This document shows, piece by piece, positions 36,301 through 48,300 of a DNA stretch of 64,000 bases. The stretch is from positions 620,001 to 684,000 of the forward strand of contig KL647312.1 in the NCBI GenBank assembly GCA_000727475.1, read 5' to 3'. This DNA is from Sarcocystis neurona (Eukaryota; Apicomplexa; Conoidasida; Eucoccidiorida; Sarcocystidae). The position numbers were made by a program, and so were the translations under genes. The notes beneath the pieces were generated by a model. It was given only the letters and a program-made list of their open reading frames with translations, was not told the origin of the DNA and searched no databases. Numbering within the stretch: position 1 is the first letter of the stretch; every line of letters starts with the position of its first letter.

Positions 36301-39300
36301 AGGAGGTGGCTCCTGTGAAATTTCGTGAGACTGCGGTAGCTGACCCTGTCGCTGTTGCAGGTACGGGAAATGTTGTCGGCGCCCGTGCTCCATCCATTTC
36401 TGTCGCGGTTGCTCCTGCTCTGCGTGCTCCCACTGTTGAGGCAGCGGCCTCAGTTTCAGACAAGTCCTTTCTTGTTTTTCCTCTTGGTGCTGCTGCTGCT
36501 CCTGGTGGTGCTTCTGCAGACAATTGGCCCCGCCCGCGAGCACGTGACCAGCAGTCCGGCTTTGCAGTCTTCCCTGCCACGCGATACAGTCTGTGCGCAA
36601 TGACAGCATGTGTCTGCTTATCATCCACGAAGAAACTCTCGCTGCGTGAAACGCCAATACTGAGGGGAGGCTGTACCCGTTTAGCAGCAATGCGAAGAGA
36701 GCAGCCCAACTCAGGGGGGAAAGCATGCACGCACGCAGCTCTCCAGGACATAGCGGATGTATTACAAAAGCGTCCAGTAGCCAGTGCGCTACGTACACTG
36801 AAGGGGCTACAGGTGAAAACTTTGCGCCAGTGCTCTGACTGTTGCCACTCTCCTCCGTGTAGCGACTTTGATGTGCCAGCAACTGGGCTACGGAGCCAAT
36901 GAGGTGAAACAGTAGCTCAGTCTCCAGCAGCCGCAGCAGACGTGCTCGGATCTTCGTCGATACAAAGGGACTATCTGCCGCTGCGCTCTGGTAGCGTAAT
37001 GTACGGCTGTCCCTTCCCGACCACAACGGAGCTCCTACCAAGCCTACAGCTCTTTCCGCAGCGGCGACATTTCTTCTTGTCGCTCTCCTTCCTGCTATCG
37101 CCGCCACTCCTCCTTCTTCCACCGTCAAGCCTGCTCGTGTCGAAGCCACCACTTCGACCTCAGAGCTTACCACCGCTGCACCTGTCCCCGTTCCTAAGAC
37201 CTGTTCGTGCGCTGCTGCACTTTTTGGAGCTACCTCTGGTTGTGGTGTCTGTTCTCTAGCCAGCGTCGGGAGCAGCAGAGCCCGGTAGAAGACGCGCTGC
37301 CATCCATAAAGCGGATCCCTGAGGACGCTGTTGGTATCAACATCTTTGTAAATTTGCTTGAAATGTTTGGCAAGGCTTTCAGGTGCCCGCAACGAGTACG
37401 TGAACACCTGCCACGTGCTGGGCCTGCTATCGTCCTTCTCCCTCGCAAGAAAGTAAACGCATATGCGGAAAAGCCGAAGCACATCAAGGGTCTCTGCTGC
37501 TGCTGCGCAGCAGCACAAGTCTTTTAAACTTGATGGAGCACATGCAACAGGAACAGGTACCGCCGCGGGCCCGTCTGTGGCTGGCGCTGCTGCTGCTTGG
37601 AAGACAGCTGCTTTTTGGCTTCTGTGCGTCGTGCGGGGAGGTACTGCAGCTTGAGCAGCATCTTGGACAGCTCCGACGGCCGCCGCATTAGCAGGGGGAG
37701 AGGTACCCGCAGCACACCGTGTAGCAACATCAACATGCAGCTGCATAGCCATTCGAGTAAACCTGTTAGCGGGAAGACAGCGGAGGCCCCTGCAGCATCA
37801 GAGAAAGGTACGCAGCCCGTGTGTTTGCAATCAGATTATTCCCCTCCCGAAGCGTTTTGTGGAACACAGCGTCACAGTCACAGGAGATAACGCTGTGCGG
37901 AATTCATACATCTTCTACGGTCAGCAACTGGTACTGACACGTCAAAGACACACCAAGTAGTGACCGTGCACTGTCAACAGCAAAGAACAGAAGCAGCGGA
38001 TTGACACAGCACCGTGTTGCAATTGCAGTTACCGCGCTCTCACAAGCAGCCGTCTCTGCACAGTGGAATGAAGAAAACAGCGAATGAATCCACAGTGGCA
38101 ACGTAGATGCGGACAGGGTTCTCGAAGGCTTCGACTGCGACCGTGCACAGGAACTGCAACGACCACCTTATCGATCAACAAGGAAATAATACGCGCACAG
38201 CCCCCACCGCTTGGCACATCCGCTGAAGCCGCAGCAACTTGCAATGCAGCTGCGCTTCACGTAATTAATCAGGCAGGCGTCCGAAAGGCTGGATCGCCTG
38301 CATGCTTCACGAACAAACCAAGGTCACTGTAGCATTACTGCCCTCAACAATCAAATGTATGTGTAACGAATCTGTCCGTGAATCCGAACGTCGACGGTAT
38401 CTTGTGTCTTCCACAGAACTCACCGTTGGAGCTTTCCAATGAAGAGGTCGGGCATCAGTCCTGCGAGAGCACAGAGCGCATCCAGAGCGTAGCTTCTGAG
38501 AGAGGACAGAGATCTTGGTTCCTCTAGCTGCTGGCAGACGCCGGTGTGGGCAGGCACTTCCGGGACAGTACCAGGAGTCGGAGACGAGGGGGAATAAGAA
38601 CAGCCCCCGTCGAAGCTGAAGACCCGGGGTTGCAGCGGTTCACCAAGATCCCGTTGTTGTAGCACTTGCTGGTGTTGCCGGTCCTGCAGCTCCCGCCTCT
38701 CCCGCAGTGTTTCACCGTCGGAAGCGGAGTCTTCTGTTGCAGTGTTTGCCCGCTGCTGACGAGGATCTTTCTTGCGTGGTCGCGTCATCAGGAGTCCCTC
38801 AATGCAGCAGATCTGCGCGCTCCGCTGCTCCGGGAGAAGGAAGAATGCGGGAGTTGCAGGAAGGTAGAACGGAAAGACACCGGGTTTAGCACGCCTGCAT
38901 TTTGTTGCTGCTGCTAGCGCATCCGACGCCGGAAATGTGCTGTCGCGAGCAACGGCAGCCGCATAGAGAGCAGCGGGGTCTCCAGGAGGCATTACTTGAT
39001 CAGCCGCGACTGTTTCGTGAGCGGCTACCGCGTGCCATGCTTCGTTCAGTCGAAATATCCACCGCCATACTACAGCAACCTCTTCAACTGCAAACACGGG
39101 TTGCGCAGATACCTGAGGGCATCCCACTTTGTCTAAGGCAAGCACATGCTGTGGCACCCCACAAAGCAGCGCAACAGTTCGCAGCCGCAGCAACTCAGGC
39201 TTCTCCTGCAGCAACTCTACGCCGTGAGAGCCGTTGCTGTACGGTTCCCTATGGCTTCCGCTGCTGTCTACGCTGCTTTTTCCGCTTCGGTTCCAGCATC

Positions 39301-42300
39301 GGCCTTTTCCGCTATCCGAGGATGCAGCGACGCCTCCTCGACCGCACGATCTCGGGTGCGATGAGAAAGCAGATTCACCCTGAGGGAAGTGCTGCCGTCG
39401 CCTCGCTACAAACTCACGTGTGCTGCCATGTGTCAGATATCGCTGTGGGATACAACTGCGACAGCTCTTTTTATACAGCACCCTGCCGGCCGCTCCTGCC
39501 TCTTGAGTACAATAACATGCACCTACTTCAGTATCAGTAGCATCCCCGACTTCAGTATCAGTAGCATCCCCGCCTTCTCCATGGATGTCAGCAGAGATCC
39601 GCGCTCTTTTCCACTTCCTGCTGTCGTTGCTGTCGCTTTCCAACGACCGACGGACGTAAAGAAGAGCTCGACGCTCACCCCGTACGGGAGAGTCGAAGGC
39701 AGCAGTATGCAGCCCCGCAGACACCAAAGTAAAGTTCCCTACGACTTTCAACAGCCTTTCGAAAACGTCGTACCAAGTCCCTCTTCCTTCCGAAAGTCCG
39801 CTAGTGGTCCCTACTGCGGTCGCCCGGCTCAGCTTTGCAGTAGTGCTCTGCTGCTGCTGTTCCTGCTGTAGCAGACTGGCGTCACCCCACTCCCGGAGGC
39901 GCACTGCAAAATCACCCCTGGGGAAAAGATACAGAAGCGCACGTACTAACGTGCATCCCACAAGAAGTGCTTTACTCCCTACGGCCAGGAGTAAGGGCTG
40001 CAGGGTGAGCGTGTCCGAATCCTGTTCCTCCTGCGACTCGTACGAAACGACACTCCCGTACTGGGCCGGTGAAAAATCCCCCAGCGACGGCACTCTCGTT
40101 TGGATCGTGCCATCCCTTGCTGGTGGCGTGATTATTCGTTGCGGCGTCGCTTCTTCGTAAACTCCTTCGACACTCCAGCGGCGTCGCTGCCGCTGACGGC
40201 GGCTGTCGCTGGCGCAGTCTGGTGCTACACATAGGTCTTTAGAGACAGGATGCGTACAGACGGAGTTTCTGGCGAAGGCGGTCACACATGCAGGAGCGGT
40301 GCAGTTGTTCGAAGCCACGCGGCTTAGGCACTGCTGTACAGGTGCAGCCGACAGCAGGGACACAACTCCTGATAGTAGCAACACGCAGTCTTGAGGTTCT
40401 AAACCTATTGTCGCCGACTGCTGCGTGTCGGCAGCGCCCGTGAGCCATGCAAACGTCTCAGCTGCGGCTGCTTGATGCCCGTTGCTTTCCTCTCCATCTG
40501 GTAATTGATCCTGTCTGCTGGTGCCACTTTGGCCGTTACCTCTGTGGGCTGCAACGAAGTCTGCGACAGCTCCTGGGGAATAGTCGATGCTACACGCAGA
40601 AGTCCGGTTCCTCCTCCCCTGTCTGCGCTCTGCACGCCTCTCTTGTTCTTGCCGGAGCTCGTGAAAAATTAAAGCTCTCCTATCCCATTCAACGGCGGCT
40701 GACAAGGATCGAGCAGAAGCGGCAGGCACTGCTGCGGCAGAGGAGTGTACGAAAAGACATGATGGCTCAGCAGTAGAGGGGGAGTCACCTGAAACAGCGA
40801 AGCCGTCATCAGCACCACCAGGCGGACGAGATTTTGCAGGTGTCCCAAGCGCCGCACAACCCAGCACCGCTAAAGCAGACAACGCTTGCCGACAGCACAT
40901 AGTCAAACTCGAATAGTCAACACGCTGGCAATGATCCCGCGGAGCCCCGCGTTCCCGGTTTTCGTGAGGGGGGGTTTTCTGGTATCTACGTATGTCTTGG
41001 GTCTGTCGCCCCGAGGGTTGAGATTCTGGCATGTGCTCCACTGCGCGGTGGCGTTGGCCAGGCTCGTACAGCACTGCCTGTTGCTGTGATTCTCGGTGAT
41101 TCACGTCCAACGCCCGTCCACCAGGGCATCCCAGTGTCGCTTCTCCCGACAGGGACTGCTTCACTCGGTGCCTCGGCAGCTGATGTTGCTCCTGCAGCCC
41201 CTTAGAGGTCAGATTCTGTAGCTTCTCAACAGCAGCATGCAGGTGATGCGCTAAGGTGCGAACCGCTTGCCGTTTCAGAGGGAGTACAAAGGGGTTCCTG
41301 GACAGCAACACAGTTTGGTAAAGTCGTAGGGACTCGAAAAAAAGTGGCGTAGGCGAATCTGTGTTCCCTGATTTGTTGCTGTTGCACGCATTGCTTCTTT
41401 CCTCGCCGTCGTCGCCTGATTCGGTTGTGTAGACGTCCACATCGCTGTCCTGGGCGTCTGTATCGCCAAACAATTCCAGATCTGCCGCGGCTGCTGCACC
41501 TGCAGCGTGATGGTACCTAACGGCTCCCTGCCCACTGTTCTGCTGTCCCGCAAATACAGGTGAAGCCTCGCCTGGTGCATTCAGCGCCCCCTGTGTCCCA
41601 GCGGACCAGCTTGAATGCGCTCTCGACTCCACTATAGTTGATCCCTGACGATCTCCCAGGATACTGTCTGCTGCCTCGGAAATGCTGTACTCGGCTGCTG
41701 TTGCCGGCTGGCTACGTGGTGGTCCTACAGCGGTCTCCTCTTCCCCGAGCAGAAACGCATCCTCCCCGTTCCACCGGTCCGCCGAGTGCTGGACCGGCCG
41801 AATCATATGGTTTGGCTGTTGCTGCAGCTGCTGCTGCTGCTGTGGATGCGTCTCACTGTTTTCCTGCTGATGAATCCCTCGTTGCTGCCGCTGGAGATGG
41901 AGCTGTTCCTCCTGCTGCTGAAGTCTTTGCTGTTGCTCCAGCAATAGCAGCGAACGAGCAGGGAAGTGCAAGGTGAACGGCGGGCCCTCGTAGGTTATGA
42001 CTAATGGATCCTGCAGAACGAAGACGAGACTCATGCGTCGCTGCATGTGCTGCTGACTTTCAAGGTCAAAGAACACCTCCAGCACTGATCCAATGCTCTC
42101 ACCCTCTACGTGCAGCTCAGTATGAAGACATCGCTGTCCGTTCGGCTGCAAGTCCACACTAAATTTCACCGACAGATAGTCGCCAGGTCGGTAGAGGACT
42201 TGAGCAGCGAAAACATCCTGTCCATAAACTGGAGTCGACGATGTATAAAAGCCCACAACATCATTGCGTTCAAATACTTCCGCTGCTGTTGATAGCACGC

Positions 42301-45300
42301 AGTTAGCTGGAGCAACAGTAATGCCAAATCTTCCGCTTGTCAACACTCTGAAGTGCAGCACGCCTTCAGTACCACTTGTGGAACCGGCAGACCCGTAGCT
42401 GTCACCTCCTTCGCCACCTGCACCTGCTGGGTCTGCTGCTGACTGCGGTTCCAACAGTGGAGGACCCCTTCCGCCCAGTTCTGGAAAAAACACAGGTATG
42501 CGTTCGAGCGGTGGACCTAGTGAGGATGGCACCACTCTTGATGGAGGTGTCAGTCCAGGCGATACAAGCATTTGGGGCCCGCCGCCTGCTGGAGATGCCT
42601 CCCCTGGTGGTAGTAGTGTATGTGGTTCGTTTGCAACCCCTCGTGCTGCCGGCACCGGCGCTGCATCTATCAGACTTGCAGCCAGCCTCCCCGCTGTTGC
42701 TGCTTCGCCCCTGTCAGAGGAGGGCGCGGGCCGTGCATCCGTAGGCAGTGCTGTTACCGCGAGGGACGGAACTGTACCAGCAGAAGCTGTTGTTACCGGT
42801 GAACTCTCAGAAGCAAAAGCGTGTGGGGCTGTCCTTCCTGCAGCAGCGGTCCGGAAGCAGCAAAAGAGCCATGCACAACAGAGCCGTACGTGCAACAATT
42901 CGGTTGAGAGTTCCGCTGTAGTGCACCATTGCCTCCTGGAGGTTGAGAGTCACGCCGACTCCGCAGGCTGCAGCTTATGTCACACGTTCCCACGATTCTA
43001 CGCGTATACGTACACGTATTCAAACGTGAACGTACCCTTGTAGATATACACGTACACAAACACCTACGTAGACACACGTGCGCACATAAACAAGCCACCG
43101 TGTGTGTACGCATCCTCATAAATCTTGGCGTAGAAGTTGTGCCGGAGGTACATGTTTGTAGCACGACAAATACCGAAAAGAGCAAATCAAAGAGGAGCAG
43201 GGTGCTTCTAGTGCTAACCATGTCAGTGCTGACGGGAGCGGCTTCAACTGAGCGAATTTCTGTACACCTGTCAAAGTTCCTGCGCTTTTGAAAAATTTCG
43301 TGGGGAGCACGACTGCGACGTGGGAGAGAAACACCAATGGCACAGGCGAGAACTACCTGCCACCACCACAAGTAGACGACCACGTCTTACAACGAGTCAT
43401 CCGGCACCCGCCGCAGGGGTTGTAAGCACACGACGACACGTGCACAAATATAAGCGTATACATATATATATATATATACACATATGCACACACAAGTAGG
43501 GCACTTCTTCCAGATTCCTTGCTGGCATACCTGCAGGTATACGGTCGGTGAATGCATTTGTTGCAAATCCGAAATCTTCACAAGGAAGGACGTTAGCGGA
43601 AGACGAAATGTGCGTTCGTCCCGTCGGCAAAACCGCTGCTGCCGATGCTGCTCTCCCTGTGCCGCCCCCTCCCGGGGGGATGGCTACGCGCAGGGATTCT
43701 GGCGTGATGCGCACACGCGCCTCGGTACTGATGGCGTCGCTCACTCTGCTGCGGCTGGTGATGCTGACGGAGTTGCTAGCGTGCAAATCATAGTATTCTG
43801 GTACTTCTCGTGGTGACGGCAGCAGCACAGGGGACGCTTCTCCGGGGACGCTCACTGTAGACGGCAAACGCAGCCGCCCGTCCCCCACAATCTCAGCACC
43901 TATTCCTTCTGCCCCTGGTGTTTCGAGTCCTTCTGTCCTTACAGATTGTGTTTCTCTTTCTCTCGCGTCTCGTCGTGCTGCGGTATATACTGAACTCTCT
44001 GTCGTTGCTCCTGCTGCTGATTCGTTAGTTGCTGCTGCCGTGTTGGCCGAGAGAGGTAGCGTGTGTTGCTCGTCAATAAAGTGTGGACTCACTGAAGTCG
44101 CCCGCCCACACGAGGTAGCAGCTGCACCAGCTTCCACGGTGTGGCTGTCTTCTTGGTGCGACTGCCGCCGCTGTAGAAAATTGGTCTGTTGTTCCTCTTC
44201 GACTGGGTGTGCGCCGAAGCTGCTGCTGCTCCGCCTCATTTGGTTTTCCGCATGCAGAACGTTTGACACGCGAACGGCCTGCATTCCGTGGGTTGACCTG
44301 CTGATATAATTGCGCGCAACTGCAGGACCCCGGAAATTTATCTCCCTTCCCGCCCGGTCACTGATGTGGCCGCAGCTTTGATTGTCACCAGCCCACGCGA
44401 GGTTGTCGTTGCCGTTATCTTCGGGACTATCGCGATTCCTGGTCGTGTCTTGGCTGACGTGCGAGCTGCTGTTATTGCCGCTGTTACTACTCCCACTGCT
44501 ACTGCTGCTGTCACTACTACTGCTGCTTCGTGTCATCAGCAGCGTGTCGTTCTCTGCTCCTTGCCTTCGCCATACCTCCTCTTGTGAGTGCACTGTGACT
44601 GAAACATCGGCCAAACGAACAGCTGCGTTAGCAGCACGCGAGCCGTGCTGGTCCTGCTGAGGGAACAAGGCAGGGAATGTGAGAGGAACTCTGCAGACCG
44701 CGAGGCCCCCTAATCCGGCCGCCCGCAGCACCTGTAGAGTGCCTCCTCGTGCTTCAGCAGCAAAACTGGTCGAAGGACGCGCACACAGGAACACATATGA
44801 ACGGGGCAGCCCCGAAAAAGCAGCCTCGGTTTCCGCGGCGTAGTAATCAGTTGACGCGCCCCCCGATAGATGGTTTGCAGGTTGGTACACTACCCCCTCT
44901 GCTAATGCACTGTCGAGTACGCCGATTGGTCCCACATCTCTTGCAGAATTTTCCCTCCTTGCTACTGCTCCTATTGTCACGTCCCCACCCGTCACCTGTG
45001 TTCCTGCTGCACTTTCTTGTGTCGCTGCTGTCGCTAATGCTACTTCCGACCCAGCTGTGTCCGCCATTGCTGCTTGTTCTGTCGAGTCGAGTTGTGCTGC
45101 GTCTGTTGCAACTCCGACTGCTGCTGCTGTACTGGCTGCGCCTGCGGCTTCGGCTGTGGCGTCCGCCGACGCAGCCGTCACTGCTGCTGCAGTCTGCGGA
45201 ATTTCTTCTCTGTTCCACGCCACCTGAGCAGGCCGAGAGGCAGGAGATATAGACCGACCTCCCAACAGTAGCAAGTGTTCCTCAGGCGGTTCTGCTTCTA

Positions 45301-48300
45301 CATTGAAATGGGACTCAAGACCCGATTGAGGAGTCGCCACACGGGGGCGCTGCACCAAGGGTTGTCGTTCTGCATCGAGGAGTCCAACCGATGCTGAACG
45401 GCCAGCACTGCGCACTGCAGCCGTTCCAAATGCCGTCGACTGCAAGGAAGATACCGAAAAGGAATCTCTTGCAGCGGGCAAAGACGGTGTGGGAGGTATA
45501 GGATGGAACGCAACGCGTCGATTTTCTGCAAGAGAGAAGCCAGCAGATGCGTGCTGGAAACCCGACGATCCCTGCTGCATCAGACGCTGCTGATGGTTCT
45601 GCGTTTCCTCCTGCATGTGCAACTGCGGTTGTTGCGCTTGGCTGAGAAATACGCCCGCGGGCACTCCCGCTACTTCGGGTGCTGCTGCAAACTGTGGTGG
45701 GCTGCTGCTGGGGCGATTTGCTGGTTGAGAGATGAGGGGCTGCACAGTGCTATCGAGGCCAAAGTAAGCAGCTCTTTCGGAGTGAAGAATCGAAGTGTCA
45801 GCAGGGACAGAACGAACGGATCGCTCTGTCCGTGGAAAGGGTGCGGCGGGAGACAGTAAAAGAACAGGAGCAGAGGCGGTGGCGACAGGGAGGGCAGTCG
45901 CTTCACGTACGCCTGACGCTGCCGCATGACGTTGCGCGGACGCGTGCGGCACAGCTGTGACAGGAGCAATTGCCGCACCAGCTACCCGTGCACCAGCTAC
46001 CGCATCAGCGCTCGCTGCTACTGCGTTGTCCTCAACTGGCGCCTGTGCGTCTCTTCCACCAAGTGGGCGCTGCTGGCGACGTCGTGGCGGCTCCAAAAAC
46101 GGTGTCCTATATGAGACTCCACCCGTGCTGCCGGTGCTATCAGTAATTCTGCTGTTGGAGCTGCTGTGCGCCCTTTGCGCAGCTGTTCTGCTGTCTCGGC
46201 GAGCACGGGATCTAACCACTCGCCGGCTGCGCGGAAGCCGCTGCTGCAGCGGTGTGCTGGTCTCGCGTCTGCTGTTTTGGTCGTCTGTCACTGTTCTTCG
46301 CTTCTCGCAGAATTCTGCTGCACACTTCGCTGCCAGCTCGTTAGGTAGAAGCTGTAACGGCAGCAGGCCTTGCGCGCTGAGCTCCCCGGTCATCAATTCT
46401 TGCGCACTCAGAGCAGCAGCAACACCTTCTCTCTTCACACCGGCCAGCGCGGTTCCGGCTGCAGATTCTCGTGCTGTCATCTGCCTCTCTCCTCCGCTCC
46501 GACTGCCCGCACGCCCAGCAGAAATATCACGTCCACCGGCACGTTCGCCAAAACCATCAGTACATTCAGATACATGGGACGCCGTGAGAGTTGCGGCGCC
46601 CTCAGCAGGAGCCGCCCGAAGACTTGCTGGACGACCACATACACCAGACTCAGCAGCAGTACCACTTAAACGAGTAGCAACAGCAGCACCGTCGCGGTTG
46701 TCAATTGTCCCTGAGTACTTGTCCGTCCCCCGATGATTCGTGATGACGACTGCTTGTTTACCTCCGCCCCGTTTGTTGCACGCAATGCCGCCACAAGGCA
46801 GCGCAGAGATGCCGACGCGTAAGAGACGGTATAAACAGCACTGCATGGCAGGGCGGCGCAGAGTCTGCTGCAAATGCAGAAGAACACTGTTGTTGGCAGA
46901 GGCAGTTAGGAGAAAAAGCAAGAGAACCGCGGCAGCAGGAATGTCGCGGCAAGAATGCAACAGGAGCGTGACAAGTTGCTCTACAAGCTGCTCAGCGGCA
47001 GCTGCGTTTTCTCTTCCAAGAACAGTCTCGTATTCGACTACGTGGAAATCACTCGTGTGTTCCGCGCCACCCGCTGGAACTGATGTCTCTCCCCTTTCGC
47101 TTCCACAAAAAGCTTCGTTTGGGGTTGTTGCATTCGTGGTTTCATTGAAAGTGTTTTTCCAACGAGTGGACGTGATAGGAAATCTGTCTGCTTCCGGCGA
47201 CGATACGAGCACGCCTTCCCTGCTACCGCTGCGCACTTGTTTTGACGAGCTGCTGCTTCCAAAATGCTGGGATTTAGGCCTGTCGCTGTTGCTTTCAACG
47301 GCGCATGAACCTTCTTGAATACTTCTGCATTCGCGACGTCCGCAATTGTTGCTGTTCCCGCCGCTGCTGCTGTAGCCGATTCCCGACTGCCACCTCTTTT
47401 GCTGAGGGTCGGCGCACCCACTACTGGTTGCCGTTGAGGATGCAGCAGAGATCTCGATGGAGGTCGTATGACTTTTGTGCTGCTGCGCCTTGTGCTCCGG
47501 TTCCTCCAGCAAGGTACTGTTGAATGCAGCAGCTGCCGCTTCTTTTGTTTGCGTTGCTCGAGTTTTCAGCAGAGTGCCTGTAAGGCACGCAAGCATACTA
47601 ACAATGATCTGCAGCACACAGGCCGCCAATTCACATGTTTGGTAAGGTTCCCCTGCAGTTGCTGCGGTTTGGTTTTTGCTGTTGCGTGTAGCTGGGCATA
47701 TAGAAAGTTGCGTTGCCAACACGAGGGACTGTTGAGAATGTTGCACGCCTTCGGTTTGCAGCCGGTTCAGCGAGCGATACAGCCATCCCCTGAGGGTTAC
47801 CTGGTGTTGCTGCTTCGGCTTCTCCCGCTGAGCAGCCGAGTGTGTCGTGGGTTTCTCTGAATTGCAGACACCGCTGTCCGTCGCACAACACCACGGAGCT
47901 TCAGAAAAAACACAACTTCTTGTGCGTGACGTCCGCTCTTCTGCAGTAGCATCCGCCACGGCAGCAGCTGCCGCTCGCTGGAGCAGAAGTGCTGTGCTAG
48001 TTGCCTGCCCTTGTTCTGCCGTAGCATCAATGATGACTTCCTGTTTGAGTCTCAGCAAGATCACTTTCACGCAGCCACTGAAAAGCGCCCAACTTTGGCG
48101 CTGAAGCATGCGTTTCCACCGCTGCTGCTCCCGAATCACCGAGCAACAGCAACCACAGCAGCTGCAACAGCAACTGTTCTTCACGTCTCCGTTGCCGCCC
48201 GCACCACACTTGTAACGGCGCTGTCGCCCGTGACTTTGCGCACCCCAGAGGGCGTCCGATGTTGCCTCTTCTTCACGTCCTGTGAGAGACTGAGTCCTCG

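Noticed and set aside
36306..36902. 198-codon plus-strand frame opposite HECT exon 7
   Set aside because: It lies within a 16-kb minus-strand coding frame with ankyrin and SPRY features elsewhere in it, and shows no domain of its own.
38424..42915. Exon 6 as a separate secreted protein with a signal peptide
   Set aside because: The hydrophobic start has no ATG, lies directly behind an acceptor and joins exon 5 in phase.
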